In this document: piece after piece, positions 26,910-36,794 of the stretch
Layout of the letters: each line of letters starts with the position of its first letter
Numbering within the stretch: position 1 is the stretch's first letter
Source of the DNA: Clostridium sp. CAG:440
GTDB taxonomy: Bacteria; Bacillota; Clostridia; TANB77; CAG-508
Length of the DNA stretch: 60,398 nt
Assembly (NCBI GenBank): GCA_000437215.1
Contig: FR898635.1
Coordinates: 1 to 60,398 of the forward strand
Reading direction: 5' to 3'
The notes under the pieces: generated by a model
Database searches by the model: none
What the model saw: the letters and a program-made list of their open reading frames with translations, nothing else
What the model was told of the DNA's origin: nothing
Position numbers and translations under genes: made by a program

Positions 26910-29900
26910 TTATTCAGTATAGTCTGCAAGTCCTACTTTTATTAATCTCATTTGTACTAGGTCTGTTCCCGTTACTTTTCCGTCACTGTTTATGTCTGCT
27001 GCTTTTTCATATGCTCCTTTTAGCTCATATTTTCCTACTCTGCTAAATCTCATTTGTACTAAGTCTGTTCCTGTTAATTTTCCATCTCCATTTAGGTCTC
27101 CAACTACTATTATTGTATATGTTTTTCCGTCTACCTTTATTGTGCTTGCTGTTGTTACTATATTTCCTTCTTCTATTTCATTTCCTTTTTTGTCATATAC
27201 TTCATATGTACTTCCTGCTACTACTGTTTTTACCTTTTCTATAAAGTCTTCTACTTTTGTTTCTGGTTTTACTTTTGTTATATATTCTCCTGCTAGTACA
27301 TATTCATGCTTTTCGTCTTTTCCTAATTTAAATGCATAATATTCACTATAACTTACACTTTCGTTTCCTAGCTTGTCTTTAGCATATACAAATAAGCTAT
27401 ATATTCCTTCTATGTTTTCTGGACTAGATATTTCTTCTCCATTACTAAATGTTTTTCCTTCTCCCATTTTTTCTTTTAGCTTCTCTATTGTTTTTTCTGC
27501 TTTTTGGAATTCGTTGTATTTTTCTACACTTTCAAATTTTACCCAACTGTATTTTAATGCACTATTTTCTACTCCTGCTTCATCTACTACTGTTGGTCTT
27601 ACTTTTACTTTTTCTATGCTTTCTTTTGAACCATTTTCTCCATTTTCTGTGTTTTCATATGTTACTTTTGGTCCTTCTTTGTCTATTTTTATTATATATT
27701 GCCTTGTTGATGTATTTTGTCCTTGGGCTTTGTCTATTGTTGTTACTGTTGCTTTGTATATTCCGTGTTCTGTTAATGTTATTTCTCCTTCAAATTCTGT
27801 CTTTCCTTCTATTTTTATTTTTTCTCCGTTTTCTTTTTCTACTTTGTATGTATTGCTTTTTACTCCACTTATTGAATCATATCCTGGTAATAGTTTTATT
27901 TTTATGTCTTTGTTTGTATTTTCTCCTTCTTCTTTTTGTTCGTCTTGTGTTTTTTCTGTTTTGTATTCTTTTTCTTCCCCATTTTCTTCTAATGTTGTTA
28001 TTTCTAATTTTCCTGCTACTGGTGCTTGATTGTCTATTACTGTGTCATTATCTCCTATTGTTCTTTCTTGTTTTATTGTTACATTTCCTACTTGATCTTC
28101 TGCATATACCCATAATACCCATATTCCTGATTCATTCTTTGGAGTTTTTATTACTGCCTTTGTTCCTTCTATTTTTCCTTTGTACCCTTCTTGGCTTTCT
28201 CCTTCAAAGTCTTCTTTTCCTGGTTTGTAATTTCCATTTGTCCAATAATATCTTAATGTTTCTTCTTTTACTCCTGTTTGTGCTGTTCCTTCATCTGTTA
28301 TTGTTACTTGTATTTGTCCTTCTTTTTGATTATCCTGACTTTTTCTTTCAAATACTACTTTTGGGCCTTCTTTGTCTACTATTATTTTATATGTTGTTTT
28401 ATTTTCTACTTCTAACTCTGGATTTGTTTTATTTACCCTTTTTGATATTAATGTTAATTCATATTCTCCTTGATTTGTTAATGTTACTATTTCTATTGTA
28501 TTATTTCCTACTGCTACTACATTTTCTTCTTTTCTTATCTCAAATGTTGTTTCTACTTCTCCATATGGGTCTTTTCCTTGGTTTATTATTTTTATCCATA
28601 CATTTTCTTTGGTTTTTATTTCATTTTCTTTTGCTTCTATTTTTTCTCCGTCTTCTGTATTTTCCCTAAATTCTATTTCTCCTGGTGTTTGAATTTTTCC
28701 TCTTATTTCAAATGTTTTACTTTTTACTACATTTATATTTCCTTTACTATCTTCTGTTCTTATATATAAATTGCATTTTCCATCATACAATTCTTCTGAT
28801 TCTATTTCTTGACCTTTTTTGTATTGTTCTACTTTATAATTTTCTTTATATTCACTTTCTTCCGGCTCTTTTCCTTCTTCTTTCCATGCATATTTTATGC
28901 TTTTGTATTCATTTTTTTCATCCGTTAATGTTGCCATCGTTTTTGCTTTTCCTACAGCTCCTTGGTTTCCATCTGGGTTAAATTTTATATTTCCAGTTCC
29001 TTTGTGTAATATATATTCTTCTTTTCTTGTATTTCCTGCTACATCTTTTGTTGTTACTTTTATTTTGTAATTGTAATTATGATATAATGTTGTATCTACA
29101 GTTGTTCCTGTTCCTACAGTTATTAATGTTTCTTCATATGTTCCTTCTTCTGTTTCCTCTATTTTATATATTTCATATGTTGTTTTGCTATGTCCACTTT
29201 CTGCTCCTTCTTCTTTTCCTCCATCTTCTTTGTGGATATACAAATTATCTTTTACATATGCCCCTTCATAATAAGTTTTGTTTTCTTCTCCTACTTTAGT
29301 AAATGTATATTCTTCACCCTCTGCACTGTTCTTAGTTACCTTTACTTTTCCCATTTCTGTTTCTGAAACTTTAGCATCTATATAAAATGGTCCATATGTT
29401 TTAATTAAAGTATTTCCTGCAAAATCTTCAATTGTAACAATTAATGTATATACTCCTGAACCTGTATTTTTTACAATCTCTTCATTTACCTTTACAGATC
29501 CATTTTCTTCATTTTCATTTTTTGAGTTATTATACCATGCATATGTACATTTTAAATTTTCTGCTGGTGTAATATTATCACTTGCAGTAATTTTCACTAC
29601 CTGTTTATTTACCCAATTTGTACTTACTTCTGGGTTAAATTCTTCACTCTCAATTGTTGGTAGTGTATTATCAATTATAATTTCCTTATAATTTTCTTTA
29701 TCTTGTAAATAGGCATATGTTTCAAATGTATTTCCTGCTAAATCACTTAAACTTGTATCATTATTTAAGATTTGGAAATTTAATTTTCCTTCATATTTTT
29801 CTATATTTTTTATTCTAACTCTATAAGATCTTTTTGATTCTGAAGTACCTATTTTTTCAAATTCAACACCCTCTTGAATATAATTAGACTCGCCAGCATC

Positions 29901-32019
29901 TACTACAAATGCTTTAAAATTTTGTTTTTTAACTAAGTCCCCTGCACTTCCATAAAAATATCCATTATCACTTATATTAAATTCTATTGTTATAGTTGAA
30001 TCTTTATTTGCATATGTATTATCTGTGTTATCTGTTTCTACTTTGGTAATATTTACTGTTGGTTTTATTCTGTCTACACAATAATAATACATTTTTGAAG
30101 AATTAAACAATTTACTTGTTCCAGATACAGTACATGAATTAGGTTTTATATAAATTCCAATTCCCATTGCCAATTCTGGATTAGTTACTGTTAATTCATA
30201 TTGTTTATTATTTACTTTTTTAAAGATAGGATTTTTTAATTCAGAACTTAAGCTTATATCATCAAGTGTAAATCCATCAACATCTTGATTAAAAGTTATA
30301 GTAAATTTTGTTGTTTCTGAATTTGTCCAATTATTATTTTTTACATTATCTGCTGTTACTTGATATGTCAATGGTTCTTTTACAACAATTTTCCATGCTG
30401 GATCAGTATATGCTCCATAATGATTTCCATCTTCAGCTCTTGCTTCTGCTGTTAACTCTGTCGTTCCGGCTTTTTTTGCTGTAACTTTAATATTCTTTAC
30501 TTTTGCATAATTTTGAATATTATTTAAATCAACTTCCTTATTATTTGCATCTAAAAATACAACATCAACAATATCACTTGAAGTTTTATTCCATTGTTCA
30601 AAATGGTAATATAATGATGCATAATCTGATGGAATAAACCATCTTGTACAACTTTGACCAACTGTTAATTCTATTTTATTACTATCATAATATGAAATTG
30701 AAGGTCCTGTAACAAATACTCCATAACTTCCTTCCCAATCGCTACTACTATTAGAACATTTTATATGTATTCTTGTTTTTCCAACCTTAAGAGCTTTAAC
30801 TTTGTAATATGCTGGATATCCATAATCATTATAAACAATTTCTACACTACCTATACTAGAATCTTCAAGCCAAGCTTCATATGTTTCACAATTTTCATAA
30901 TAAAAACCTCCGCCAATGAATTTCTTGTCCAACACTCATATTTAAATCTTCATAATCTTTTGTATAATAAGCTTTATTAGTCTCACTATCTCCCTGCTCT
31001 ACAATAACAGGCCAACTAATTTTTAAAACTGCACCATCACTATAAGAAATATTTAATGTTACATTCGTTGTTCCTGGTTCTTTAGCTGTAAATTTCATAT
31101 AATAATAAGAACTATCATTTGTCATTAAAAATTCTCCATCAACAATAGCCGAATTATCAGCTGTAACTTTATAACTACTAAATGCTGTATCTAAAGATAT
31201 AAATCCTCTTTCTGCTTCTTCCCCTACTTTAAATTGAACTGTATCACTATAATATTCTGCTGAATGTTCTACACCTGGAGTAGACTCTGATGGAGTTTGT
31301 GAAGAAGATGATGATGGAGTAACTGTAACATTTACATAGTCTGATATTCTTGTTCCATTTTCTCCTAAATAATATATAGATAAAGATGTGCTTCCTGCTT
31401 TTTTTCCTATTATTTTAAATTTTTTTGCATCATCAGTTCTTTCAACAGTTATAATATTATTATTTGTTTCATAATAAAAAGGGCCACCATAAGAAGAAAT
31501 AATATTAACATATTGACTTTTGTTTTCTTTCAAACTTACTGAATCTTCTTTAATTTGTAATCTACTACTTTCACTGGAAATTTTAACTGTTATTTCATCC
31601 CAAACCTGAAAACCATCCTCTGTTCTTAGGGTTATTTTCGTTTGGCCTGTAGCTATTGGAGTGAAATAAAGTGTATCACTATAGCCATTATTAGTCGTAT
31701 CCCTTGTATAAATATTACTTATATGCTTACTATCATATTCGATTTTTAAATTTTTAACATTATTTGATGTATCTTTATTAACATAATGTGCTGAAAATTT
31801 AATAGAAGTTGGTACACCTTTGGTTGCATTCATACTATCCAAAGGAAAGGTTATATAATATTCTGCATCTGTATGTTTTAAACTTTTTTGAATTTCTTCC
31901 CCTTGTATATATGTACTTTCTTTGTTTTCTTCATTATAAATACTTATATAATATGATGCAATACTAAGAATTGCAACTCCCACTATTAAACTTATAATTA
32001 ATGTTATTTTTTTCTTCAT
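26910..32019 (-). CDS. giant secreted dockerin protein with Ig-like repeats (+1 frameshift at CGGA)
   Basis: Read with one +1 shift this gives 1702 residues. An N-terminal signal/anchor (about 5-28) is followed by BIG2-like beta domains (GQTKITLRTEDG, KKAGSTSLSIYY, KEPGTTNVTL), then many bacterial Ig-like repeats, Glu/Lys/Gly-rich in the second half (KVKVTKNSAEGEEY, TYKIIVDKEGPKVVFE, QYIIKIDKEGPKVTYE). The C-terminus is a type I dockerin with two calcium loops (GDLNGDGKLTGTDL and ADINSDGKVTGTDL). In TGG CGG AGG (CGG 30912-30910) skipping C gives HW-GGFYYENCETYEAW; the zero frame stops at 30895. The second frame has no ribosome site of its own. It probably docks to the LPKTG cohesin protein encoded next. 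Confidence 0.85.
30909..30912 (-). other. CGGA +1 recoding site in dockerin protein gene
   Basis: Codon 370, TGG CGG AGG; after the skip, GGA GGT TTT. The zero frame ends 6 codons later, including the stop. The two frames overlap by only 41 bases. Confidence 0.75.
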
Positions 32020-32037
32020 ACTAATTGCTCCTTTTAC

Positions 32038-32053
32038 TGATAATACGTTATCA
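32038..32053. promoter_or_regulatory. inverted repeat upstream of the dockerin gene
   Basis: TGATAA-TACG-TTATCA, 19 bases before the ATG at 32019, with a second inverted repeat (TTACTTTA/TAAAGTAA) near 32063-32087. Possible operators; nothing identifies the regulator. Confidence 0.35.
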
Positions 32054-32211
32054 TTTAAATCTTACTTTATATTTATATTAAAGTAAATAGCAGTAAAAAT
32101 CACATTTTTTAATATGTTAAATTTCCCTCTACGGAAGTACATTTAGCCATTTTTATGTATCATTTATTAAGTTTTTATTACATTTATATTACGAATTAAA
32201 AAAACAAAAAA

Positions 32212-32238
32212 CATATAATCAAAAATTGATTATATGTC
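32212..32238 (-). terminator. terminator of the OLE-oapA-SDR unit
   Basis: ACATATAATC pairs perfectly with GATTATATGT across AAAAATT; on the minus strand a T-rich run follows. It comes right after the SDR stop at 32244. Confidence 0.8.
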
Positions 32239-32243
32239 ATTTT

Positions 32244-32990
32244 TTATTTTATTTTTCTTTTTTGCATTTTATAAGAAATCTTACTAACCAAGCCAGTTGG
32301 AGCAATCTTAGCTCCTATTTTTGCACATTTTATAGAAAAACCTGGAACAATATAAAATTTATTTTTCTCCAATTTTTTTACAGCATATTTTGCAACATAT
32401 TTGCTACTTAACCCCTTGATGCTAAATTCAACATCAGCTACATTATTAAAATTTGTATCAACTGGTCCTGGGCACAAAATACTTATTTTAACATTTGATT
32501 TTTCTTTTTTTAATTCTTCTCTAATTGCTTCACTAAGCCTTACAACATATGCCTTTGTTGCATAATATGTTGCCATTAATGGTCCTGGCATAAATCCTGC
32601 AATTGATGCAACATTTAAAATCTGTCCTTTATCTTTTTGCTTCATATCTTTTAAATATAATTTTGTTAAAATATGGTATGCTGTAATATTTGTATTTATC
32701 ATGTTTATTTCTTTATCTAAATTAGTCTTTGTAAAATCTCCACAAGTACCAAAGCCTGCATTATTTATTAATAAGTCTACATCTTTTACTTGTTCATATA
32801 ATTTTTTACAATTTTTTTCTACAGATAAGTCCATACTTATAATTTGTGAATTTGTTTCAATCTCTTTTTTTACTTCTTGTAATTTTTCTTCATCTCTTGC
32901 AACTAGTACTAAATCATAACCTTTTTTACTTAAAATTTTTGCCATATCTCTTCCTATTCCAGAAGAGGCACCTGTTATTAATGCTTTCAC
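32244..32990 (-). CDS. short-chain dehydrogenase/reductase
   Basis: A 248-residue SDR. N-terminal ALITGASSGIGRDMA is the NAD(P)-binding TGxxxGxG; NNAG is present in LINNAGFGTCG; catalytic Ser is in NVASIAGF and YxxxK in YYATKAYVV. The substrate is not predictable; the RDEEKLQEV segment after the second strand suggests NADP. A C-terminal basic stretch (KISYKMQKRKIK) resembles membrane-associated acyl reductase-like SDRs. Start is GTG behind AAGGAGA. It lies 22 bases after oapA and likely shares the OLE transcript. Confidence 0.9.
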   Translation of the reverse strand: MKALITGASSGIGRDMAKILSKKGYDLVLVARDEEKLQEVKKEIETNSQIISMDLSVEKNCKKLYEQVKDVDLLINNAGFGTCGDFTKTNLDKEINMINTNITAYHILTKLYLKDMKQKDKGQILNVASIAGFMPGPLMATYYATKAYVVRLSEAIREELKKEKSNVKISILCPGPVDTNFNNVADVEFSIKGLSSKYVAKYAVKKLEKNKFYIVPGFSIKCAKIGAKIAPTGLVSKISYKMQKRKIK

Positions 32991-33012
32991 TAAAATCTCC
33001 TTTTTATATAAG

Positions 33013-33564
33013 TTATTTGCTGTTTTTACTAAATTTATTCATAACAATTCCAACAGCATGAACTATTTTAGTTGATTTTTCATTTGCAACACCTTTTCCT
33101 ATTGCCTTTCCTCCAACTGTAAGTGCTGCAACTGTTGCACTTAATATAAATTGTAAATTAAAATTTAGTCCAAATTGCTCTGTAATTTTAACTGATATTA
33201 ATGCACTTATTGCACCACTTAATACTCCACATATATCTCCTATTACATCAGCACAAATATTGGCAACTTTTGGTGCATTTCGAATTAATTTTATTGAGTC
33301 TTTTGATCCTTTTACTTTTTTTGTTGCTTTTGCATGAAATTCATGTTCATTTGCAACTGTTACGGCCACACCAACTATATCAAAAAATATACCTATTGCA
33401 ATTACAAGTACTAAAATTAAAATGGCTGGAACTAATCCTAGTCCAGATACCCCATTTGCAGATACATAAGAAAATATCATTGATAATATAAATGTTGATA
33501 TAAATACCTTTATAAACCATACTGTATTCGAGTGATCTTTTGTTTTTTCTTTTTTATTTTTCAT
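33013..33564 (-). CDS. oapA: OapA-like OLE RNA-associated membrane protein
   Basis: A 183-residue integral membrane protein with about four hydrophobic segments (about 16-36, 43-70, 108-127, 135-152) and a basic cytoplasmic loop (HAKATKKVKGSKDSIKLIRN) before ADVIGD, a DxxxD motif at residues 106 and 110. OapA, the protein that binds OLE RNA at the membrane, is a protein of this size with a functional DxxxD, encoded directly downstream of ole. Here a promoter and about 570 bases of structured, GC-richer non-coding sequence sit directly upstream, the expected arrangement. The identification rests on size, topology, motif and context rather than an alignment. A weaker alternative is an unrelated CorB-like membrane protein. 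Confidence 0.8.
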   Translation of the reverse strand: MKNKKEKTKDHSNTVWFIKVFISTFILSMIFSYVSANGVSGLGLVPAILILVLVIAIGIFFDIVGVAVTVANEHEFHAKATKKVKGSKDSIKLIRNAPKVANICADVIGDICGVLSGAISALISVKITEQFGLNFNLQFILSATVAALTVGGKAIGKGVANEKSTKIVHAVGIVMNKFSKNSK

Positions 33565-33599
33565 TTTTTTATTTTCCTTATATTTATTTTTGTTTTAGA

Positions 33600-34160
33600 T
33601 GGTAAAAGTCTAAGTAAATTTTACGGTTTAGGTCTAGTCGAATTTCTCTTTTTCCCGCTTAGCATTACTGCTATAGCTGTTTCCAATTAAGGGAAAAATT
33701 TACTAAAATAGTAAACACCAGATCACCACTTAAATCCGTACCTTAATCCCTAGACTTTCATGCAAAAATTGCAAACATTCTAGAAGTTTTCCTTGACATA
33801 CTTTTTAAACTTTACTAGTCTTTTTTGCAAGTATAATTTCATAACTGTATTAGTTTAATTTCGGCCAAAATTAAACCAATAATGATAAATTAATCCCAAT
33901 ACACTCACTCGAGACAGGCTACTCTATGTATTTCGTGTCTTGGCACTCAACATAGGTTTAACTTAAGTTTAAACTTAAGCCTCCGCGAAACCAGGGAATC
34001 ATATGTATGCCATTACATATTACCCTAGTTTCTTTACTCCCTAATATCACACAAAACTGGCATTTCGCGCAAAATCAAGAAACTTCAACGATGTGCCCTT
34101 TAGTGGATTTTTAGCCCCACCCTCATAAAGTTTAGTACGACTAGAATAATGCACCATCAT
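33600..34160 (-). ncRNA. ole: OLE RNA (ornate large extremophilic RNA)
   Basis: About 560 bases without ORFs, richer in G+C than the surroundings, transcribed leftward into oapA. It has many short inverted repeats, for example CTTAAGTTTAAACTTAAG near 33970-33990, and unbroken purine-rich conserved-looking blocks (GGGTGGGGCT, CCACTAAAGGGCACATCG near 34090-34130). A perfect-spacing promoter sets the 5-prime end near 34160. OLE RNAs are about 600 nt, form a membrane ribonucleoprotein with OapA and help in cold, alcohol and magnesium stress. tmRNA, RNase P RNA and 6S RNA were considered and their signatures are absent. Ends are approximate. Confidence 0.78.
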
Positions 34161-34166
34161 TTTAAT

Positions 34167-34195
34167 ATTATAACATTTATAACATTTTATTCCAA
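34167..34195 (-). promoter_or_regulatory. promoter of OLE RNA
   Basis: Minus-strand TTGGAA (34195-34190), 17 bases, TATAAT (34172-34167). It lies between the tmk terminator and the OLE RNA. Confidence 0.75.
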
Positions 34196-34226
34196 ATTTA
34201 TTTTTTTTCAATTTTATTCATAAAAA

Positions 34227-34257
34227 ATTATTGGCTGTTATTTTTACAGCCAATAAT
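34227..34257 (-). terminator. tmk terminator
   Basis: ATTATTGGCTGT (34227-34238) pairs perfectly with ACAGCCAATAAT (34246-34257); the minus transcript continues into TTTTTT. Confidence 0.85.
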
Positions 34258-34309
34258 CTCATATTTTCTCACTTTATCTCTTGTTTTTAATTTTTTTCTT
34301 TAATTTTAA

Positions 34310-35086
34310 TTAATCATTTATATGTTTTATTATTTCATTATATATTTGCTCATGTATATCTTCTATTGTTCTTACTTCTTGTTTTTCATTTACACATTTT
34401 ATTTCATACCAATTATATTTTTTAGAAACACTACATGCTGCATTATGAGCATCAATTAAGTGATTTCTATCACTTTCATGTATATCTTTTTTACTATCTC
34501 CTGTAAATTTATTGTCTCTATCTTTTATTAATTCTAAGGCCTTATCTACAGGCATATTTAAGAAAAATACTTCTGTTGGAACAGGTAAACCATATAAATT
34601 AAATTCAAAATCCCATAACCAATTTAGAAATTTTTCTCTTTCTTCTTCATCATCTATTTTTCCAGCTTGATGCACCATGTTTGCTGTTGTATATCTATCT
34701 GCAAGTATTATTCCTCCGTTTTTATAATATTCTTCATAACCTGTTTTAAAAGTTGCATATCTATCAGCTGCATAAAAAGTTGAGGCTATATATGGGCTAA
34801 TTTCTTTTGCATTTTTTCCAAATTCTCCAGATAAATACATTTTTACAAGTGATGAGCTTGGGCTATCATAATTTGGGAAACTAACTGTTTTATATTCTAT
34901 ATTTTCTTTATCTAGTCTTTCTTGTAATTTTTTAAACTGAGTTTGTTTTCCACTACCATCTGTCCCATCTATTACAAATAATTTTCCTTTTTTTATTTTG
35001 CTTGGTGTTTTATTAATCATTTTATTTACGGATGCAATAATATCGTCTATGTTTGAATCATATTCATCTTTTACTAAATTGTACAT
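34310..35086 (-). CDS. tmk: thymidylate kinase
   Basis: A 258-residue dTMP kinase, which makes dTDP for DNA synthesis. The P-loop is FVIDGTDGSGKQTQ (near residue 44), DRY occurs twice (AADRYATF and LADRYTTANMVHQ), and the LID region is KDRDNKFTG. It is longer than usual (about 210) because of an N-terminal extension of about 35 residues and an insert, as in some clostridial dTMP kinases. ATG at 35086 with GGGGGA upstream is preferred over GTG at 35107. Transcription is divergent from the GT2 gene. Confidence 0.9.
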   Translation of the reverse strand: MYNLVKDEYDSNIDDIIASVNKMINKTPSKIKKGKLFVIDGTDGSGKQTQFKKLQERLDKENIEYKTVSFPNYDSPSSSLVKMYLSGEFGKNAKEISPYIASTFYAADRYATFKTGYEEYYKNGGIILADRYTTANMVHQAGKIDDEEEREKFLNWLWDFEFNLYGLPVPTEVFFLNMPVDKALELIKDRDNKFTGDSKKDIHESDRNHLIDAHNAACSVSKKYNWYEIKCVNEKQEVRTIEDIHEQIYNEIIKHIND

Positions 35087-35107
35087 TTTATTTCCCCCTT
35101 TTTTCAC

Positions 35108-35136
35108 ATTATATACTTACATTTTTCTTTTTGCAA
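35108..35136 (-). promoter_or_regulatory. sigma-A promoter of tmk
   Basis: Minus-strand TTGCAA (35136-35131), 17 bases, TATAAT (35113-35108). It lies back to back with the GT2 promoter: the two -35 elements are only 2 bases apart. Confidence 0.75.
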
Positions 35137-35138
35137 TA

Positions 35139-35167
35139 TTGTAATATAATTTTTTAAATGTTATAAT
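35139..35167 (+). promoter_or_regulatory. sigma-A promoter of the GT2-GH5 operon
   Basis: TTGTAA (35139-35144), 17 bases, TATAAT (35162-35167); AAAGGA and the ATG at 35207 follow. Confidence 0.75.
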
Positions 35168-35206
35168 AAACCAAAAATTGTTAAAAAATACAAAGGATAG
35201 ATATTT

Positions 35207-36793
35207 ATGAAACTAAAAAAATTATTTAAATTTACAATTTGCATATTATCACTTATATTAACAATTATATATATTATTTACAGAATTTTTTATACTCTTC
35301 CAACATCTTTAGGAGCTTTATCTTTAATATTGGCTATAATTATACTTTTAGTTGAAATATGGGAATCTATTGATTTTTTTACTTATTTTATTAATATTTT
35401 ACTAACAAATAAAAAATCTCCAAAAATTCCTAATTTTAATATTATAAATGAAATTCCAGATATTGATGTATTTATTGCTACATATAATGAAAGCCCAAAC
35501 ATTTTAAACCGTACTATTGAGGCTTGTAAAAACATGGAATACCCTGATAAAAATAAAATACATATATATGTTTGTGATGATGGTGATAGATTAGAAATTA
35601 AAAACTTAACAATTAAAATGGATGTTAACTATATTTCTCGTTCAAATAGAAAAGATGCCAAAGCTGGAAATTATAATAATGCATTATTAAAAACAAATTC
35701 TCCTTATATTGCAACATTTGATAGTGATATGGCACCAACAAAAGATTTTTTATTAACTACATTACCATTTTTTTATAGCGAAAAAAATGTTGGTTTTGTT
35801 CAACTTCCTCAAAGTTTTATAAATCCAGACATTTTTCAATATAGATTAAAAATGCAAAATAAAATACCATTTGAACAAGACTATTTTTATCATTCTATAC
35901 AAATAGCAAAAAACAAAACAAATTCTGTTGTTTATTGTGGCACTAACGCACTATTTTCTAGACAATCTTTAAAAGATGCAAATGGTTTTGCAACAGGAAC
36001 ACTTTCTGAAGATATTGCAACTGGAATGATTATAGAATCTAAAGGTTATAAAGGTATTGCACTTAACAAAATAGGTGCATATGGAATATGTGTAAATGAT
36101 TTTAGTGCATTTGCAAAGCAGCGTACGCGTTGGGCAAGAGGATGTATTCAAATGCTTAAAAAATATAAAATATTAACAATAAAAGGTTTGTCTGTAAGAC
36201 AAAAACTTGAATATATGTCTTGTGTTTCTTATTGGTTTTTTGGGATTCGACGTTTAATATATTTGCTTGCCCCTTTATTATTTAGTATTTTTGGAATTAT
36301 TGTTGTAGACTGTAATTTACTAACATTTATTTCTATATGGCTTCCTACATATGTTTTAAAAAGATTTGGCTTAGATATTATAGAAGGAAATAAACGTTCA
36401 TCAACATGGAATAAAATATATGAAACAATTTTAACCCCTGTTTTATGTTTTAAAGTACTGGCTGAGTTTATAGGTTTTAAGCAAACTAATTTTAATGTAA
36501 CTCCTAAAAATACATCAAACTATACAATGGAAAAAGAAAATAAAAAAGTTTTATCTTGGCATTTAAGCTTATTTATATTAAATATAATTGGTTTTATTAT
36601 GTGTATTGCTAGAGTTTATGACAATAGCATAGAAAACTATATTTTATCATTTGTATGGACATTTTCTAATATTTTCTATCTTTTTATATCTATTGTTTTT
36701 GACCTTAGATATAAAAGATATGATTATAAAAATTTTGTCCCAAACAAAATTAACAAATATAGTAAATTAGCTTTAATAAGAAGGGAAAAATAG
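35207..36793 (+). CDS. family 2 glycosyltransferase, cellulose-synthase-like
   Basis: A 528-residue membrane polysaccharide synthase. Two N-terminal membrane helices precede the GT-A catalytic domain with the processive beta-glycan synthase signature: DDGD (near 125), DSDMAP (near 172, DxD), TGTLSED (near 266, catalytic Asp) and QRTRWARG (near 305, QxxRW). Four or more membrane helices follow as the export channel. There is no PilZ domain, so direct c-di-GMP control by BcsA-type means is not expected. Together with the GH5 glucanase gene it starts 1 base before, it forms a two-gene beta-glucan synthesis unit comparable to BcsA plus BcsZ. Polymer identity is inferred, not shown. Confidence 0.88.
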   Translation: MKLKKLFKFTICILSLILTIIYIIYRIFYTLPTSLGALSLILAIIILLVEIWESIDFFTYFINILLTNKKSPKIPNFNIINEIPDIDVFIATYNESPNILNRTIEACKNMEYPDKNKIHIYVCDDGDRLEIKNLTIKMDVNYISRSNRKDAKAGNYNNALLKTNSPYIATFDSDMAPTKDFLLTTLPFFYSEKNVGFVQLPQSFINPDIFQYRLKMQNKIPFEQDYFYHSIQIAKNKTNSVVYCGTNALFSRQSLKDANGFATGTLSEDIATGMIIESKGYKGIALNKIGAYGICVNDFSAFAKQRTRWARGCIQMLKKYKILTIKGLSVRQKLEYMSCVSYWFFGIRRLIYLLAPLLFSIFGIIVVDCNLLTFISIWLPTYVLKRFGLDIIEGNKRSSTWNKIYETILTPVLCFKVLAEFIGFKQTNFNVTPKNTSNYTMEKENKKVLSWHLSLFILNIIGFIMCIARVYDNSIENYILSFVWTFSNIFYLFISIVFDLRYKRYDYKNFVPNKINKYSKLALIRREK

Positions 36794-36794
36794 A

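Noticed and set aside
27449..28669. 406-residue Leu-rich open frame on the plus strand
   Set aside because: It is antisense to the Glu/Lys/Gly-rich repeats of the dockerin protein; the polypyrimidine complement gives a long Leu/Phe/Pro frame without ribosome site or domains.
33600..34160. tmRNA, RNase P RNA or 6S RNA for the non-coding stretch
   Set aside because: No tag-peptide frame or tRNA-like ends, no conserved RNase P core, wrong size for 6S; position before a DxxxD membrane protein fits OLE better.
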